Positions 1 through 10,976 of a stretch of DNA of 64,000 bases are shown here, piece after piece (positions within the stretch are counted from its first letter, which is position 1; every line of letters starts with the position of its first letter). The notes beneath the pieces were generated by a model that ran no database searches, was not told where the DNA came from, and worked only from the letters and a program-made list of their open reading frames with translations. Source of the stretch: Sporothrix humicola (lineage: Eukaryota; Ascomycota; Sordariomycetes; Ophiostomatales; Ophiostomataceae). A program made the translations under genes and the position numbers. The stretch is taken from assembly GCA_021396245.1 (NCBI GenBank), contig WNYE01000037.1, forward strand, positions 248,001-312,000, written 5' to 3'.

Positions 1-2448
1 GTCCGGCGCACGAACGGTGAAGTTGCCGTGCCTTTGATGGGTTTGATGGATGCTGTATATTTTGGTGGCTTTTATGCAACGGTCTAGGCTGGGCGAAATG
101 GGACAAAAGAGATACACGAAAGAGAACCAACGATGGACAATGGAGGAAAATGTTGAAAAAGGAAGAGAAGAAGAAAAGGAATTGGTCGAAGAGATGGCGC
201 TAACAGGGCGGACAGCAAAATGACAAAAAATGGCAGCCACGAGGGAGACAGGTGGTGGTGTGCGCGTGGGTTGCTGTTGCCGATGTTGCAGCAGGTCGCA
301 CCTTCGGTTTTCCATAAAATCGATCCCGAAGACAGAAGGAATGGAAGGGACGATGGTGTACTTCTGGATCCGGGTGCGGGCAATTGGGAAACTGCGAAAC
401 TCCCCGCGTATTCGGGGCATTTCAATAGGTGACACACTTGTACTCCGTACTTTTGTGCACATCTCGTACCAGAAGGAAAGAACAAACGGCCACTGTTTTT
501 CACAATCGTCAGTCTTGGCGAAGCCGTTTATCGGAAAGTGCTCATTTTGGCATAAGTCACTCTAAATAGCCTCAAGGTCAGATGGGGGCGGTGCCCTCTC
601 TTTCCCTCTCTGGATGCATGTGCAGACAAATCCAGTGACTGAATTGGCCAAATGGGCAAATGGGCAGACGCGAGGTGCTGCAAATAGCAAATTGGGAGTG
701 ACGCGCACTCGATGCAACCCTAGCTGACGGTGTTTTGCCGTTCGTTCCCAAATTGATACAGCCATCTTTGGATTCAATGAAAGTCGAAATCATCGCGACT
801 TTTGTTCTCCGCCGCATCTGTTCTTGTCTCGACGAGATTCGTTTTTGACGAGGCATGTTTTAAGAAATTGACGCCCAGTCTCACAGTAACATAATACGCG
901 TAACGGTACGGAGCACCCCGTAGGGCTGTTGAGTGTTACTGGGGTCTCTTCTCTTGGGTCTCTTCGTTAATTTCTAACCGTTTGTGGACCCTTAACGCAT
1001 TCGTCGTAAGGATAAGAAACCTGGGAATTGGGAACTTTTTGGGCTCCATTTGAAACCGTCTGAGAGGCTGTGGTTTATTACAAGAAAATATCAGGAAAGA
1101 AGGATTCGATCCTCTCCAGCCTCAATAGGTCCAGTTCGTTTCAGGCGGAAGGAGCCACACAGAGACTGTCATATTATGGATGGCATCCACTGACGCTGAA
1201 TGAAATCCGATGCTGCGGCCGAATCGCCGCCCACGTCGGGCACTTTTTGATTGACAGAAAGGAATAAGTGTGCATGGTGACGTGTGTGTCTCTCAGCGTG
1301 AGATATTAGACACTTTTTCGTCTTCTTCTGTTTTTATCTTGTATGATTCTCTCGCTAGGATCAGATTTGTTCCAAGACGCATATGTTCAGTCTTCAGTGT
1401 TCCTGCTTGCCAACTTGCGAATTCAAAAAGAGGGGTTGATGGAAATCAGGGAAAGAGGGATGGGCGGGAAGGAAAGTACGGGGAAGGCACCACATCCGGA
1501 GGAGAGACGACCTCTTTCTCAAGTAGGAAGGCATCGTCGCTCACCAGATGTTTTTATGAAGAGTTGTGAGTCGTGACTTCCTGTCGAACCAATTAGCACC
1601 AAAAAAAAAAAAAAGCCGGCCCTTCTTTCCCTTCTGTTGCACTCATTTTACCAGCGATCAGTCGTTCCCGGGTCGCACCTTCCCCTCTTTTCCTGTCCTC
1701 TCTCTCCTCACTCGGCCCACAAACCCTTGCAAGAAGGCAAGTGGGATCCACTGCCAATCACTGGGGGAAAGAGAGAAGAGGACGGGATACGCGGGCGAGG
1801 AGAGTCCGACAGGGGCAACAACAGCAACCCAACGGTCGCGAAAGGTAAATTATGGGTACATAGCAAGATTTGCAGTGACTCTACGCGACAACCACTGTGA
1901 GCCAAAAGCCAGCAGGCTCTGGGTCCTCTGGAAACGCGCCGCAACAGACGCCAATATGGTTCTATGCTTGGCGGGTTGGCGTTCTCATATTCTTACTTTT
2001 TATTATGGAGCCCCTATTCACGCTTGGCCGTCTCGGCCGTGGACCGTGTGCCTTTCTCGCCCTTTTGGCCCTTTTTCGTCTTGGGCTTGGGGCTAATTTC
2101 ACCCCTTCAACCAGTCGGGCCCAGCCTGTAAGCCGACTTCCCTAGCCCGTCCCTGTCTGTGTGTTGTCTGTGTGGTTGTGAGTCGGTTGCTGTCTGCAGC
2201 CTGGTGACTTTCTCTCTGTTGCTCCTTTGCCGACCCCCCTGTAGCTTTGTTAAATTGTCTAATAAACGCATCGCGCGCTTGTTTCCTCGCCCTTCTCTTT
2301 TTTTCTTCCTTTCTTTTGATCTTGTTTTGCTTCTGATTCTGCTTCTGATTTCTTTGTTGTTGTTTGCTCGAGCCTATCGTCGTTTACGCCATCATTACGC
2401 AATTGCCATTGAACAGCTTTTATAGCTTCGCCTCTCCACACAATCAAC
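1..2448. other. Gene-free region upstream of the CFEM gene
   Basis: No open frame here looks like a gene. The longest ones are compositionally simple, and several start without ATG. From about 2230 to 2390 the + strand is strongly pyrimidine-rich, which is typical of a fungal promoter and leader and probably belongs to the CFEM gene that starts at 2449. A run of A follows position 1600. No RNA gene or mobile element was recognised. Confidence 0.6.
2230..2448 (+). promoter_or_regulatory. Pyrimidine-rich promoter/leader of the CFEM gene
   Basis: C/T-rich tracts, especially 2281-2360, lie just upstream of the start codon at 2449. Such tracts are common before transcription starts of well-expressed filamentous-fungal genes. 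The start codon context (CAACATGA) has A at -3, close to the fungal consensus. No TATA element was assigned with confidence. Confidence 0.4.
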
Positions 2449-3191
2449 ATGAAGTCCTTCACGATCCTCGCCCTGGCCGGTCTGGCCGTCGCCCAGTTCA
2501 ACCAGCTGCCCACCTGCGCTGTACGTTACTTCGGAATATGGGGAATGGGGAAAAATGAAGAGATAGATGGCGATAAGAGATGACTTTCGCGTCCACTTTG
2601 GCTTGACTGTCCGACTGTAACACAGAGTACAGGACAGTCGAGACAATGGCCCGTGTCAGTGTCAGTGTTATTGTCAATAACCTCTACTAACACCTCCAGC
2701 AATCTTGCGCCAACAAGTTCCTGACCGGCGGCATCGGCAACTGCGGCTCCGACGCCAAGTGTATCTGCTCCGACAAGGACTTCCTGTCCGACATTGCCTG
2801 CTGTCTGGCTGAGCCCGGAGGATGTGACGCCGCTGACCAGTCCTCGGCCGTCGTTTTCGCCTCGCAGCTGTGCGCCGCCCAGGGCGTCACCGTCCCCTCG
2901 GCCGTCACCTGCACGTCCACGGCTGCCGGCAGCGGCACCGCTGCTTCCGCCACGACCACGAGCGGCGGCGCCACGGCCACCAAGACCAGCGGCACGGCCG
3001 CCAACACCGGCGCTTCCGGCACCAAGGCTACCGACTCTGCTGCCGTCACTTCGACCCCTGCCGCCACCAGCGGTGGCACCGGCACTGCTGCTGCCGGCAC
3101 GACCTCCTCGTCCACGAACTACGCTCCCCGCGAGTCGGCTGTCGGTGCTGGCCTTGTCGGCGGCATTGTCGCTGCTCTGGCCATGCTGTAA
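2449..3191 (+). CDS. CFEM-domain GPI-anchored cell-surface protein
   Basis: Two exons, 2449-2520 and 2700-3191, encode 187 aa. The 179-nt intron (GTACGT...CTCCAG) has a CTAAC branch site near 2688 and is phase 0. Residues 1-15 form a hydrophobic signal peptide. A cysteine-rich CFEM domain spans about 20-95, with C23, C27, C39, C45, C47, the C58-C59 pair, C66 and C82. D42, just before the CxC pair, occupies the position of the conserved Asp that binds haem iron in characterised Candida CFEM proteins. A long Ala/Thr/Ser/Gly-rich stalk, probably O-glycosylated, follows, then a hydrophobic C-terminal tail (about 172-187) suited to GPI attachment. Known CFEM proteins act in iron/haem uptake, wall structure or host interaction; which applies here cannot be read from sequence. 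Family call is firm, the specific role is open. Confidence 0.88.
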
Positions 3192-4431
3192 GGAGGTGCA
3201 ATCTAGGAGAAGAACGATGTAGTAATAAAAGAGGAGGAACGAGGAGGGAATGGGAGGAACGGGGGAGAGACCAAACGCGCGCAATGGGTTTGGATCTCGA
3301 TCGTGACGATATACTACTACCATGTACATGTACAACACTTTCTTGGGGGGGGCAAATCAAGGCTGCTCGCGCAGCTTTGTTGCTGTCCTGATACTCTTAA
3401 TGTCTTTTCTGGGTGCGGGATTTCGCGAAAAAATAAAGTGATTTTTGACGATAGCGAGCCAAAAATCAATTTTGTCCCGATAAGCTTAACTTGCTCCATG
3501 AGCATTTCCGTGTCTTTCGTGTAGTGCTACGTCGTACAGAAGCTGAGAAGTTTGAGAAGCTGCCCCAAGAAATGGATCGATACAGTCTCACAGTCTTGGC
3601 ATTCTGGCATCCAGGGAGACCTACACAGCGACATGTGAGACAATATATGCAGGTCTGCAGCCACTCGGATCCTGCATGGCCCAAGAATGGCCAGCGACAG
3701 GCTGCTGAATTGCGATTGGTAGAGGCGATTTGATTTGGGAGGGGGCCTGCGCCAAATCTCTCTATCTCTTTGCCAGCCCTATGCGACAACAAGAGCAGCC
3801 CTGTGGCATCCGACTTGATTGGCTCACCACAACGTACTTTGTAAGATACTCTTTACTCGTCTCAATACATGCGAACTTCTTCAGGACCAGTTCTTGGTCC
3901 GTTCTCATCTAGCCTTGCGGTCGCGCGTTTTTATCCGTTTGAGACGTATTCGCCGCTGCCCGTCCCATCTCTTCCCACTACGGAGCCAGGGAGCTTAGCG
4001 AAACCTTTTTATGTCATCATACAGAGGCGACTTCCTTATTCAGTGAGCTCCGAGCTTCAAGCTGCAATTGCACGTTTCTACCAACATGGGAAGGCGCGTT
4101 TGGTGATGTGTAACAGATATTGCGACCATTGACGTAACCGGCAGGAACAGTCGTCGCGCGACTGCCGTTTTGTCCACCAAAGAAGCTTTCTCAGACTCAC
4201 CGGACCAACCGCGATCCAAAACGCGCCAACAGAAAAGAGTGGCACTGCAGAGTACAATACAACAAACTCTACTCCGTACTTCACGACATATCTTCAGCAG
4301 CATCAATCAGATATCTTACACCACAAGCATCTTCAAAACAGCCAATTCACATAATATACACTATTTGCACAACGCCGCGTCGATACTGAGAGCATTGGCT
4401 TGACCAGTGCCCCTCATCCCACATCTTCACA
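3192..4431. other. Intergenic region between the CFEM and TFIIIC-like genes
   Basis: It contains the 3' end of the CFEM transcript (an AATAAA-like stretch near 3220-3228) and the promoter and leader of the TFIIIC-like gene. No gene-like open frame was seen. A run of eight G lies near 3345-3352. Confidence 0.5.
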
Positions 4432-6982
4432 ATGCCAAAACGAAAAGCAGTGGACGCCCTACGATTAAACAGATCGGAATCAAACTCGGGCATACCACCA
4501 TCAGCAAGCTCTATTTCACGGCGGGGACCGCTCCCGGCAGCACCAGTGCCAACGGTAGCTGACCAAGATGAAGCGCCAGAAACAGGCGACGCAGAGATGA
4601 CAGCAGAGGCAGGCTCGCCTTCAGAATCAGATGCAGTTCCAACGCCCAGCTCACAAGGCTCGCCAGATAGGGATGCCCCCGGTCCGAGCGGTAATGCCGC
4701 TCTCCACGACGAAGGGTACGAAGTCGAGAAGCCGTCCATCTCACTCCCGCCGCCGCGGTCCGCCTACAAAATCCCGGGCTACATACCCAACCACACAATG
4801 CGTCTGTACGCGGGGCCTCTGAGGAAATGGGACCGTAGGCAAGCCCTCATCAACACCGTGTACGGCCCCCGAGAAGAGGAAGTCAGAATGTTCCACGTTC
4901 TGCAGCAATTCTGGGACCGCAGCATGTACCCGGCATCCCAGAGTGTTGCGGTAAAACGACTCGAAAGTGCCGTTGGGGATGACGTACGCCTCTACAGTCA
5001 CGTCATGACCAGTCCTTGGATAGGAGACGAGGTCGAAGCCGCCCAGAAAGACGCACACTCCGCCTGGCGCTTTAAATATGTCACCGCCATGCGCGCCGAG
5101 GGACGGAGGCCGTATGGCGAGACACAAGAAATCGACGAGGCAGCCGCTGCCGACTATCTCCCCTACGACGTGGTCCATCCCGACGCCAACGTGGATATCT
5201 TACCACAAGGCGGCGAAGCCGAGACACTACGTGCTGGCACAGCTACGCTCAGGCCGAACTCTGGAGGGATCTTCAATGCGGGCGGTAACGTCGTATCGCT
5301 GGCTTGGGCACCCGTTGCACGGAATCGCCTATTGGAGGGCACTATACTCGCCGTGGCTGTTCTTCCCCACGGCCGCGAGGTCGGCGAAAAGGAAGGCCGG
5401 GGCAGCATCCAGTTCTGGAGAGTGCCATTAAAGAACAATGTGGAAGGAGCGGAAGAGACCAAGGAAGCTGCAGAAGCTAGGCAGACTGAACAAACCAACG
5501 AGCCTGGACAACCTAAGCAGAATGGACAGGCTACAGAAGCTGAGCCAGATGGAGAGTCCAGCCAGACTGAAAATTCTAAGAAAGCACCCGATCCCAGGTT
5601 AATGGGTAGTGCTCTGTCCCTGGATCTTGTATATTGCTTCGACTGGGGCTGGCCAAAACGGCTGGAGTGGTGTCCCATCCCAACACCGTTCGGTGGCACC
5701 TCGTGGCCCGGCCTTCTCGCCGTCCTCACCGAGGATGGCATGGTGCACATCATCAAACCCAAACCAAGTGGTGCTGAAGGCTCCCTCTACAGTATGAACA
5801 GCTCTCACCACATCCCTTGACCCCACTTTACCCAAAGCTCCCCTTGTTTGACTAACCAACCTGTACTCTCCAGACAAAGTCGTCCGTCCACTAGCTTCGT
5901 TAGGGTTCCCGAACGAAGAGGGTGTCGATGCCACTTGCATGTCGTGGGTAGGCGTCAATCGCATTGTTGTCGGCTACTCGGATGGCACAATCGTGTTGTG
6001 GTCTATATATCCACCAATGCCGCTCCAGCGTATCCAGACGCACACATCCGCCATTCAGGACGTTCAGACTGCATACCCATCCAACCCGTATTTGGTGGCC
6101 ATCCGCCCTGTTGATGGCGTGTTGCGTCTCATGGACTTAACACGCCCTAGCAGCGAGCACACGTTCCACCCGAGCTCTGTCGCTGCCGTCCAGGGTAATT
6201 TGCTAGACTGGGTAGAGCACATGCAGGGCTTTGCGTCGGCCGGCGCCATGAACAGCCCGGTGAGCAACAAGCTCGACTTTATGCACAATCGGCACTTCCC
6301 CTGCCCGCGCAGATTTTTCCCGTCCCGCCGCGAATCGCCGCCTACCTGCCTGTCTGCGGGTAAAGTGCACCCGTTTGTCCTGGTAGGCTCGGCCGACGGG
6401 AAAGTGTGGGCGTGCAACTTGATATCCACAGTGTTCCCGCTCCATTGGGAGTCAACCCTGCCGGCGTCGACATTGATCCTGGAGAGTGAGTTCAGGCCGC
6501 TTGAAAAGCCCAGCAAGAGCCCATCCAGTACCGGCAAACCACCATCGCCCACCTACTCTCACAATAACGACGCAGAGGACTACCTAGCACATGGACATGC
6601 GGAAGACATCCAAACCCCGAGTCGCCTCCCAACAACCCATTCAACAGATGATGCTGAACACCCCGGCCCGAAACCAATCGGCGGTGTGCAGTTCCGCACC
6701 ACATTTGTGGTGGACCACAACACCAAGGCCGACCCAGTGGAAGACGATGCCATGGACGTGGACGAGCCGTCTGTGGTTGGCCGGCGTGAGCCGCTTTGGT
6801 CCTCTGTGCCGTCTGGGCCGTCTGGACATATTGGGCTGATGACGATGGGACCAATTCTTCATGAGAAAAAGACGGCCATCAGCGCCATCGCCTGGAACCC
6901 GGATCTTATCTTCGGCACGCATTATGCCGTTGGCATGGCGTCGGGCTTGGTGCTGATCAAAGAGCTTGATGGCACTGTTTAG
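4432..6982 (+). CDS. TFIIIC subunit 6-like (Tfc6/Sfc6) WD40 protein
   Basis: Two exons, 4432-5791 and 5874-6982, encode 822 aa. The 82-nt intron starts GTATGA, ends CTCCAG and carries CTAAC near 5852; joining restores the frame through a split Asn codon. The first ~100 residues are low-complexity. Then comes a conserved-looking block (about 120-180) with the pattern seen in fungal Tfc6 proteins. A beta-propeller-like body follows, with WD-type signatures such as 'IQFWRV', 'LAVLTEDGMVHII', 'VGYSDGTIVLWSI' and 'LVGSADGKVWACN'. Two low-complexity linkers interrupt it (about residues 340-390 and 560-640). Yeast Tfc6 (tau91) is part of the tauB module of TFIIIC, which binds the B box of tRNA genes to recruit TFIIIB and RNA polymerase III. 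Assignment rests on overall pattern, so another nuclear WD40 protein is possible. It is convergent with the SDR gene. Confidence 0.6.
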
Positions 6983-7385
6983 GAATCAAAGGAAGAAGAG
7001 AGTGAAGTATTCGTGAATATTGGCGAGTACGGTGACGGTTGCGATGACGATTACGATGCCGACTGTGGTGTCTCTCCACCCTTGTTCTGCGGCATCTGCT
7101 ATGACCATCCCTGTACGTGTGATGATGACGCTTTTGTTCGGGTGCTGTGGCCAGAGCGCGTGCGGATACTTCGCGGCGAAATGAAGAGGAGGGCATGATG
7201 TTACAGCATTCACTCTGGGACTTGAAATTACCGGAACAAACGGGTAGCGAGGCAAAACAAATATACCAAATATGATTATGCAAGTGTTTATTTACAAGAA
7301 ATCTCCCTCACACCAAGAAAAACTTTTGTACAAGATCGATCCAGATCCACGCTCTATATCACACAAATTCCCTTTTTCTGCTCCC
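6983..7385. other. Convergent intergenic region (two 3' ends)
   Basis: 403 bp between the stop codons of the TFIIIC-like gene (+) and the SDR gene (-). It should hold both 3' untranslated regions and polyadenylation sites. No further gene was seen. Confidence 0.5.
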
Positions 7386-8246
7386 TTACATGTTGCGACC
7401 ACCGGTGACCATGATGGTCTGGCCGGTGACGTAGTCGAACAGAGGGCTGGCGACGGCCAGGACGGCGCTAGCAGCCTCAGTGGCCGAGCCGGGCCGGCGC
7501 AGGGCAATGTCGGCGTTGGCAGCGTCGGCGTTGGCGGCGGGGGCAGTCGGGATACCGAGGGCAATCTTCTCGCCGTCGGGGCCGACAACAAAGGCGCCCT
7601 TCTCCTTGGCCTGGGTCAGGCGGGTCAGGATGTGGCCGAAGGCGACGGTGTTGGCGCGGACGCCGAACTTGGGGCCCCACTCCTTGGCAATGGTCTTGCT
7701 GAGGCCCGAGACACCGGCCTTGGCCAGCGAGTAGTTGGCCTGGCCGGCGTTGCCGTGCATGCCCGAGGTGGAGCTGATGTTGATAATGTTGCGGCGCTCG
7801 CCGTCGGTGACGCGGAAGTAGGGGGCGGCGGCGCGGATCAGGCGGAAGGGGGCCTTGGCGTGCAGGTCGAGGATGTTGTCCCACTGCTTGTCGCTCATCT
7901 TGTGGATGACGCCGTCCCAGGTGTAGCCGGCGTTGTTGACGATAATGTGGATCTTGCCGTTGCCAAACTCGGCGGCCTTCTTGACGAGCTCCTCAATGTA
8001 CTCCTGCTTGAGCAGGTCGCCGGGGACGGCCAGGGCCTTGCCGCCGTTGGCGTTGATGGCGGCAGCGGTGGCCTGGGACTTGGCGGCGTCAATGTCCGAA
8101 ATAACGACCTTGGCGCCCTCCTCAGCGAAGAGGCGGGCGCACTCGGCACCGATACCCTGGGCAGAACCGGTGATGATGGCGACCTGGTTCTGGAGGAGCT
8201 TGCCGCTCTGCAGGTGACCTGCGATCTGGGACAGACGGTCGGCCAT
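7386..8246 (-). CDS. Short-chain dehydrogenase/reductase (FabG-like classical SDR)
   Basis: Uninterrupted 286-aa frame. The ATG at 8246 is chosen because translation from it starts shortly before the Rossmann fold; further upstream the frame is simple-sequence leader. It has the cofactor motif TGSAQGIG (26-33), NNAG (104-107), the active-site Ser in ISSTSG (S158/S159) and YSLAK (Y172, K176). D51 at the end of the second strand favours NAD(H) over NADP(H) by the usual SDR rule. The residue aligned with the Asn of the classical Asn-Ser-Tyr-Lys tetrad appears to be D127. Size and motifs fit soluble 3-oxoacyl-ACP-reductase-like SDRs, but the substrate cannot be inferred. The C-terminus (GRNM) is not a peroxisomal PTS1 signal. 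Coding sequence is G+C-rich. It is divergent from the exonuclease-like gene across a ~1.2-kb shared upstream region. Confidence 0.9.
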   Translation of the reverse strand: MADRLSQIAGHLQSGKLLQNQVAIITGSAQGIGAECARLFAEEGAKVVISDIDAAKSQATAAAINANGGKALAVPGDLLKQEYIEELVKKAAEFGNGKIHIIVNNAGYTWDGVIHKMSDKQWDNILDLHAKAPFRLIRAAAPYFRVTDGERRNIINISSTSGMHGNAGQANYSLAKAGVSGLSKTIAKEWGPKFGVRANTVAFGHILTRLTQAKEKGAFVVGPDGEKIALGIPTAPAANADAANADIALRRPGSATEAASAVLAVASPLFDYVTGQTIMVTGGRNM

Positions 8247-9476
8247 TGTGATGTATGTGGGTGGAGGTGGAGGTGAAGGTGGAGGTGTTGAAGGTAAAAG
8301 TCGAAAAGTGGTGTGAGGTGAGATAGAAACAAAATAGAAATGGAGATGGATGTAAGAAGGAAAGAGTAAGACGGGAGAGGAGACGAAATAAATGGAAAGT
8401 GCAAAGGACCACGGAAGATGAGGGAGCTCCTTCTCCTTCTCGGCGTTCGCTTTTCCTTTCATAGAACTCCACGACCGAGGCAGTCCACAATTGCTCTTTC
8501 CCTTTCTGTCGCCAGCCTTTCGACAACTTGCAGTCTTACACTCTCCACTCTCCTCACGCATAATGGTTCCGTCCCTTCCTTCTACGACCTATTGCGACTG
8601 CCGCGTCCCGCTATTGCCTGCTTTTAGCACCGCTTTGCGAGCTTGGGCGGAAGTTTACACGGTATTACCGTGCAAGTGAGCAGCCAACCGCACCAAAAAC
8701 GCCCTGCAGACTCGCTGCTACCGACGCCGGAAAACGACGCTAACAGCGCATTCTGCCGAGGTACGATGCGCTCCTCGCTGAAGACCCAGTATTTCAGGAC
8801 GGCTCCCCGCACTTTGTTCTCCGTCAAGGTGCGTTTTGGTGTGTTTCTCCCCAGAAAACTGCAGGGCCGAGAAAGTCTCCACTTTCTCCAAGTCTGTCAT
8901 GATTCTCAGTGGTCGACATGTCATGGACTCATGGTCCAGCGAGGCGAGCGTCAATAGCCGGGGCAGAACACGCAAACAGAAGAAACACGCGAGCTAGCGC
9001 GCAGCCTTACCGTTGGGGCAGCTTTGGCTGACTTTTGCCTGACCTGGCCATTGACAACACAGACAATAACAATAAAAACGTCGCGAGGACAATAGCAACA
9101 ACTCGCGTTTGCCTCGCAACAACAGTCAATCGCATTACAAGTACACGACCACACAGCATCACAGAAGGATACTTCCACTCGATCAAAGACAGTGAATAAC
9201 AAGGCCTCACGACGCTGACATGCAAGCTCTCATCTCCAGCTCACCTCGTGACAATCTCAACTTTGAAGAAGCCTTCTGTTGAGCTTGTCATGACTTTCAT
9301 CTCAGCCACACTTCAGATCGTTTTCAAGTGAAAAACATTCGGCCATTCCTGTGTGTCTTGTCTGAAAGCTACCTTCTCATCTTCCTGGACTGGACTGGAT
9401 TGGACTGGACTCTTCCATACTCATTTCTGGAAAGGATATTCACTACTCTCTCTTCTTACCTTGCCGCAATCCAGCT
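8247..9476. promoter_or_regulatory. Divergent promoter region (SDR / exonuclease-like gene)
   Basis: About 1.2 kb between two genes transcribed away from each other. Immediately upstream of the SDR start, positions 8258-8292 are an imperfect hexamer array (GGTGGA/GGAGGT on +), read as CACCTC-type repeats in the SDR leader. Positions 8293-8420 are purine-rich on +, hence pyrimidine-rich in the SDR sense strand. No extra gene was recognised. Confidence 0.45.
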
Positions 9477-9576
9477 ATGATCACGACGACAACAGAACAC
9501 GGTATCCGGACCTGGGGATAGGCAACCTGCCAACTAACTGAACACAGTGAGCCCAAGAGAGCACAAGTGTATTGCC

Positions 9577-10431
9577 ATGCCGAGATTTATCATGCCACGG
9601 CCGCCGACTCGAGTACCACCGCCACCAGGAGGCTTTGCTCCTCTGCCGCCAGAACTTATCACCGACCTGGGCAGCCTGCGAGCCTTTCTGGCCACCGTCT
9701 GCTCGTCTTCTCGCCTCTCCATTGAGCTCCACGGTCACCGACTCAGCCGCCAGGGCGACCTCTCGCTCATCGCTGTCCAAGCCTATCCGCACCCACCCAT
9801 ATATGTGATTGATATCCAGTCGATCGGCCACGAAGCCTTTACCGCTCCCTCCGTGTTTGGCCTGACCCTGAAATCAGTGCTGGAGAATCCAGCCTTCCGC
9901 AAAGTGTTCTGGGACGTCCGCAACGCCGCCGATGCCCTCTGGGGTCACCACGGCGTGCGCATCCAGGGCGTCGTCGACCTGCAGCTACTCGAGAATGCGA
10001 GCCGCCAGGACCGCAAGTGCTGGGCCGAGGCCAAGCGATTGACTGGCAAGCTCAGTGTCGGCGCCCTCACGCAGACGTACTTGAACGACATTGACACCGC
10101 CATTGGCCGGGACCTGTGCCTGCCGACGACCGAAATCGAGCACATTGCCCAGATCCGCCGCGTCATCAAGGGCCGCCTGCCGTCCACAGCATTTCGGCTA
10201 CGCCCGCTCGACATTGAGACGCTCGCCTTTTGCGCTAACGGCATCCGCTACCTGCCGCTGCTGCACATGGTGTACATGGACCGCATCACGGGCGAGTGGC
10301 TGCCGCGAGTCAAGGCGGAAACACGGCGGCGCACCGATGCCGCCTTTGGTCCACGATTCGACCCAGAGTCGCCGACCAAGGCCCTGAGTCCATGGGCAGA
10401 CAAGCTGAAGCCAGGCCCACTCTTCCGTTGA
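9577..10431 (+). CDS. 3'-5' exonuclease-fold protein (RNase D/DnaQ-like), active site degenerate
   Basis: 284 aa from the ATG at 9577. An upstream exon is also possible: ATG 9477 to 9501, then a 46-nt candidate intron 9502-9547 (GTATCC...CTAACTGAACACAG), joins in frame and would add about 18 residues. The fold pattern is that of fungal ribonuclease D-like exonucleases: 'LSRQGDLSLI' (56-65), 'VYVID'-like strand near 75-80, 'VFWDVRNAADAL' (110-121) and 'FCANGIRYLPLLH' (218 onward). In active members, motif I is DxE and motif III ends in Tyr/Cys-x-x-x-Asp. Here motif I is IELHG (E50, H52) and the last acidic site is G222; only D113 of motif II is clearly kept. Two-metal-ion catalysis is therefore doubtful. 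It may be a nucleic-acid-binding pseudo-enzyme or have a shifted active site. Confidence 0.75.
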   Translation: MPRFIMPRPPTRVPPPPGGFAPLPPELITDLGSLRAFLATVCSSSRLSIELHGHRLSRQGDLSLIAVQAYPHPPIYVIDIQSIGHEAFTAPSVFGLTLKSVLENPAFRKVFWDVRNAADALWGHHGVRIQGVVDLQLLENASRQDRKCWAEAKRLTGKLSVGALTQTYLNDIDTAIGRDLCLPTTEIEHIAQIRRVIKGRLPSTAFRLRPLDIETLAFCANGIRYLPLLHMVYMDRITGEWLPRVKAETRRRTDAAFGPRFDPESPTKALSPWADKLKPGPLFR

Positions 10432-10976
10432 GTGACGTGAGGAGTGCCGAGAATCAAGTCTATTGCATTGCGAAGGGGTCACAGGAGTTATCAAAGGAAG
10501 GCTACTGGGGAAAATGTCGGGAAATTATCACGGATGTGTGTTAGGTCAATGAGTTATATCGGGTATGGGAAATGGAAATGGAAACGGGCGGCGCTAGGGG
10601 GGATTCGCTTTTTTATGATATTGCATGGCAACTTGATACCCGGCTGTTTATTATATTCACTATATTCACAGAAAACAATTACAATATTCAAACAAGACGC
10701 AAAAGCTGTTTGCATTTCTTCGTTCTTTCCTCATAGTTGTTGACGCCACAGTTTGATGTGCCGCTGTGGCGGTGCATTTTTCGGCCGCTAGCGCCCTTTG
10801 CACCTTCCCGCGTCAACCAACACAACATCACGAGCCGATCCCGACGACGACAAACAAAGGAGACGTCAAACATTTACTCAATCTCAGGTCGTCTCAGCGT
10901 CAATATCTTTTCACTCCCGACCTCATTTATCTTTCCGCTACCCCATCCCCTCCCACATAGAATGGCATCATAGGCG
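10432..10976. other. Intergenic region and leader of the CSN8/eIF3K-like gene
   Basis: 545 bp between two same-strand genes. The first part has a T/A-rich 3'-end character (10605-10690). The last 150 bp is C/T-rich and forms the leader of the next gene. It carries a three-codon upstream ORF at 10962-10973. Confidence 0.5.
10962..10973 (+). promoter_or_regulatory. Minimal upstream ORF (Met-Ala-Ser-stop)
   Basis: ATG GCA TCA TAG lies in the leader with its stop codon three bases before the main ATG at 10977. Its context (ATAGAATGG) has purines near -3 and G at +4, so it could be recognised. Alternatively, the final CATCATAG could be the acceptor of an intron in the 5' untranslated region, which would remove it from the mature message. 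Sequence alone does not decide between these. Confidence 0.4.

Noticed and set aside
84..503. 139-codon minus-strand open frame
   Set aside because: Biased hydrophobic/proline composition, no domain, overlaps other frames in promoter-like DNA; no supporting splice structure.
1566..2096. 176-codon plus-strand open frame upstream of the CFEM gene
   Set aside because: Lacks a conserved motif, overlaps a long A run, and composition is that of leader/promoter DNA.
5895..5903. TTAGGG telomere-like hexamer
   Set aside because: A single copy inside the second exon of the TFIIIC-like gene; not a telomere tract.
8247..8561. N-terminal extension of the SDR on the minus strand
   Set aside because: The added sequence is repetitive leader (CACCTC-type repeats); the ATG at 8246 gives a normal SDR length.
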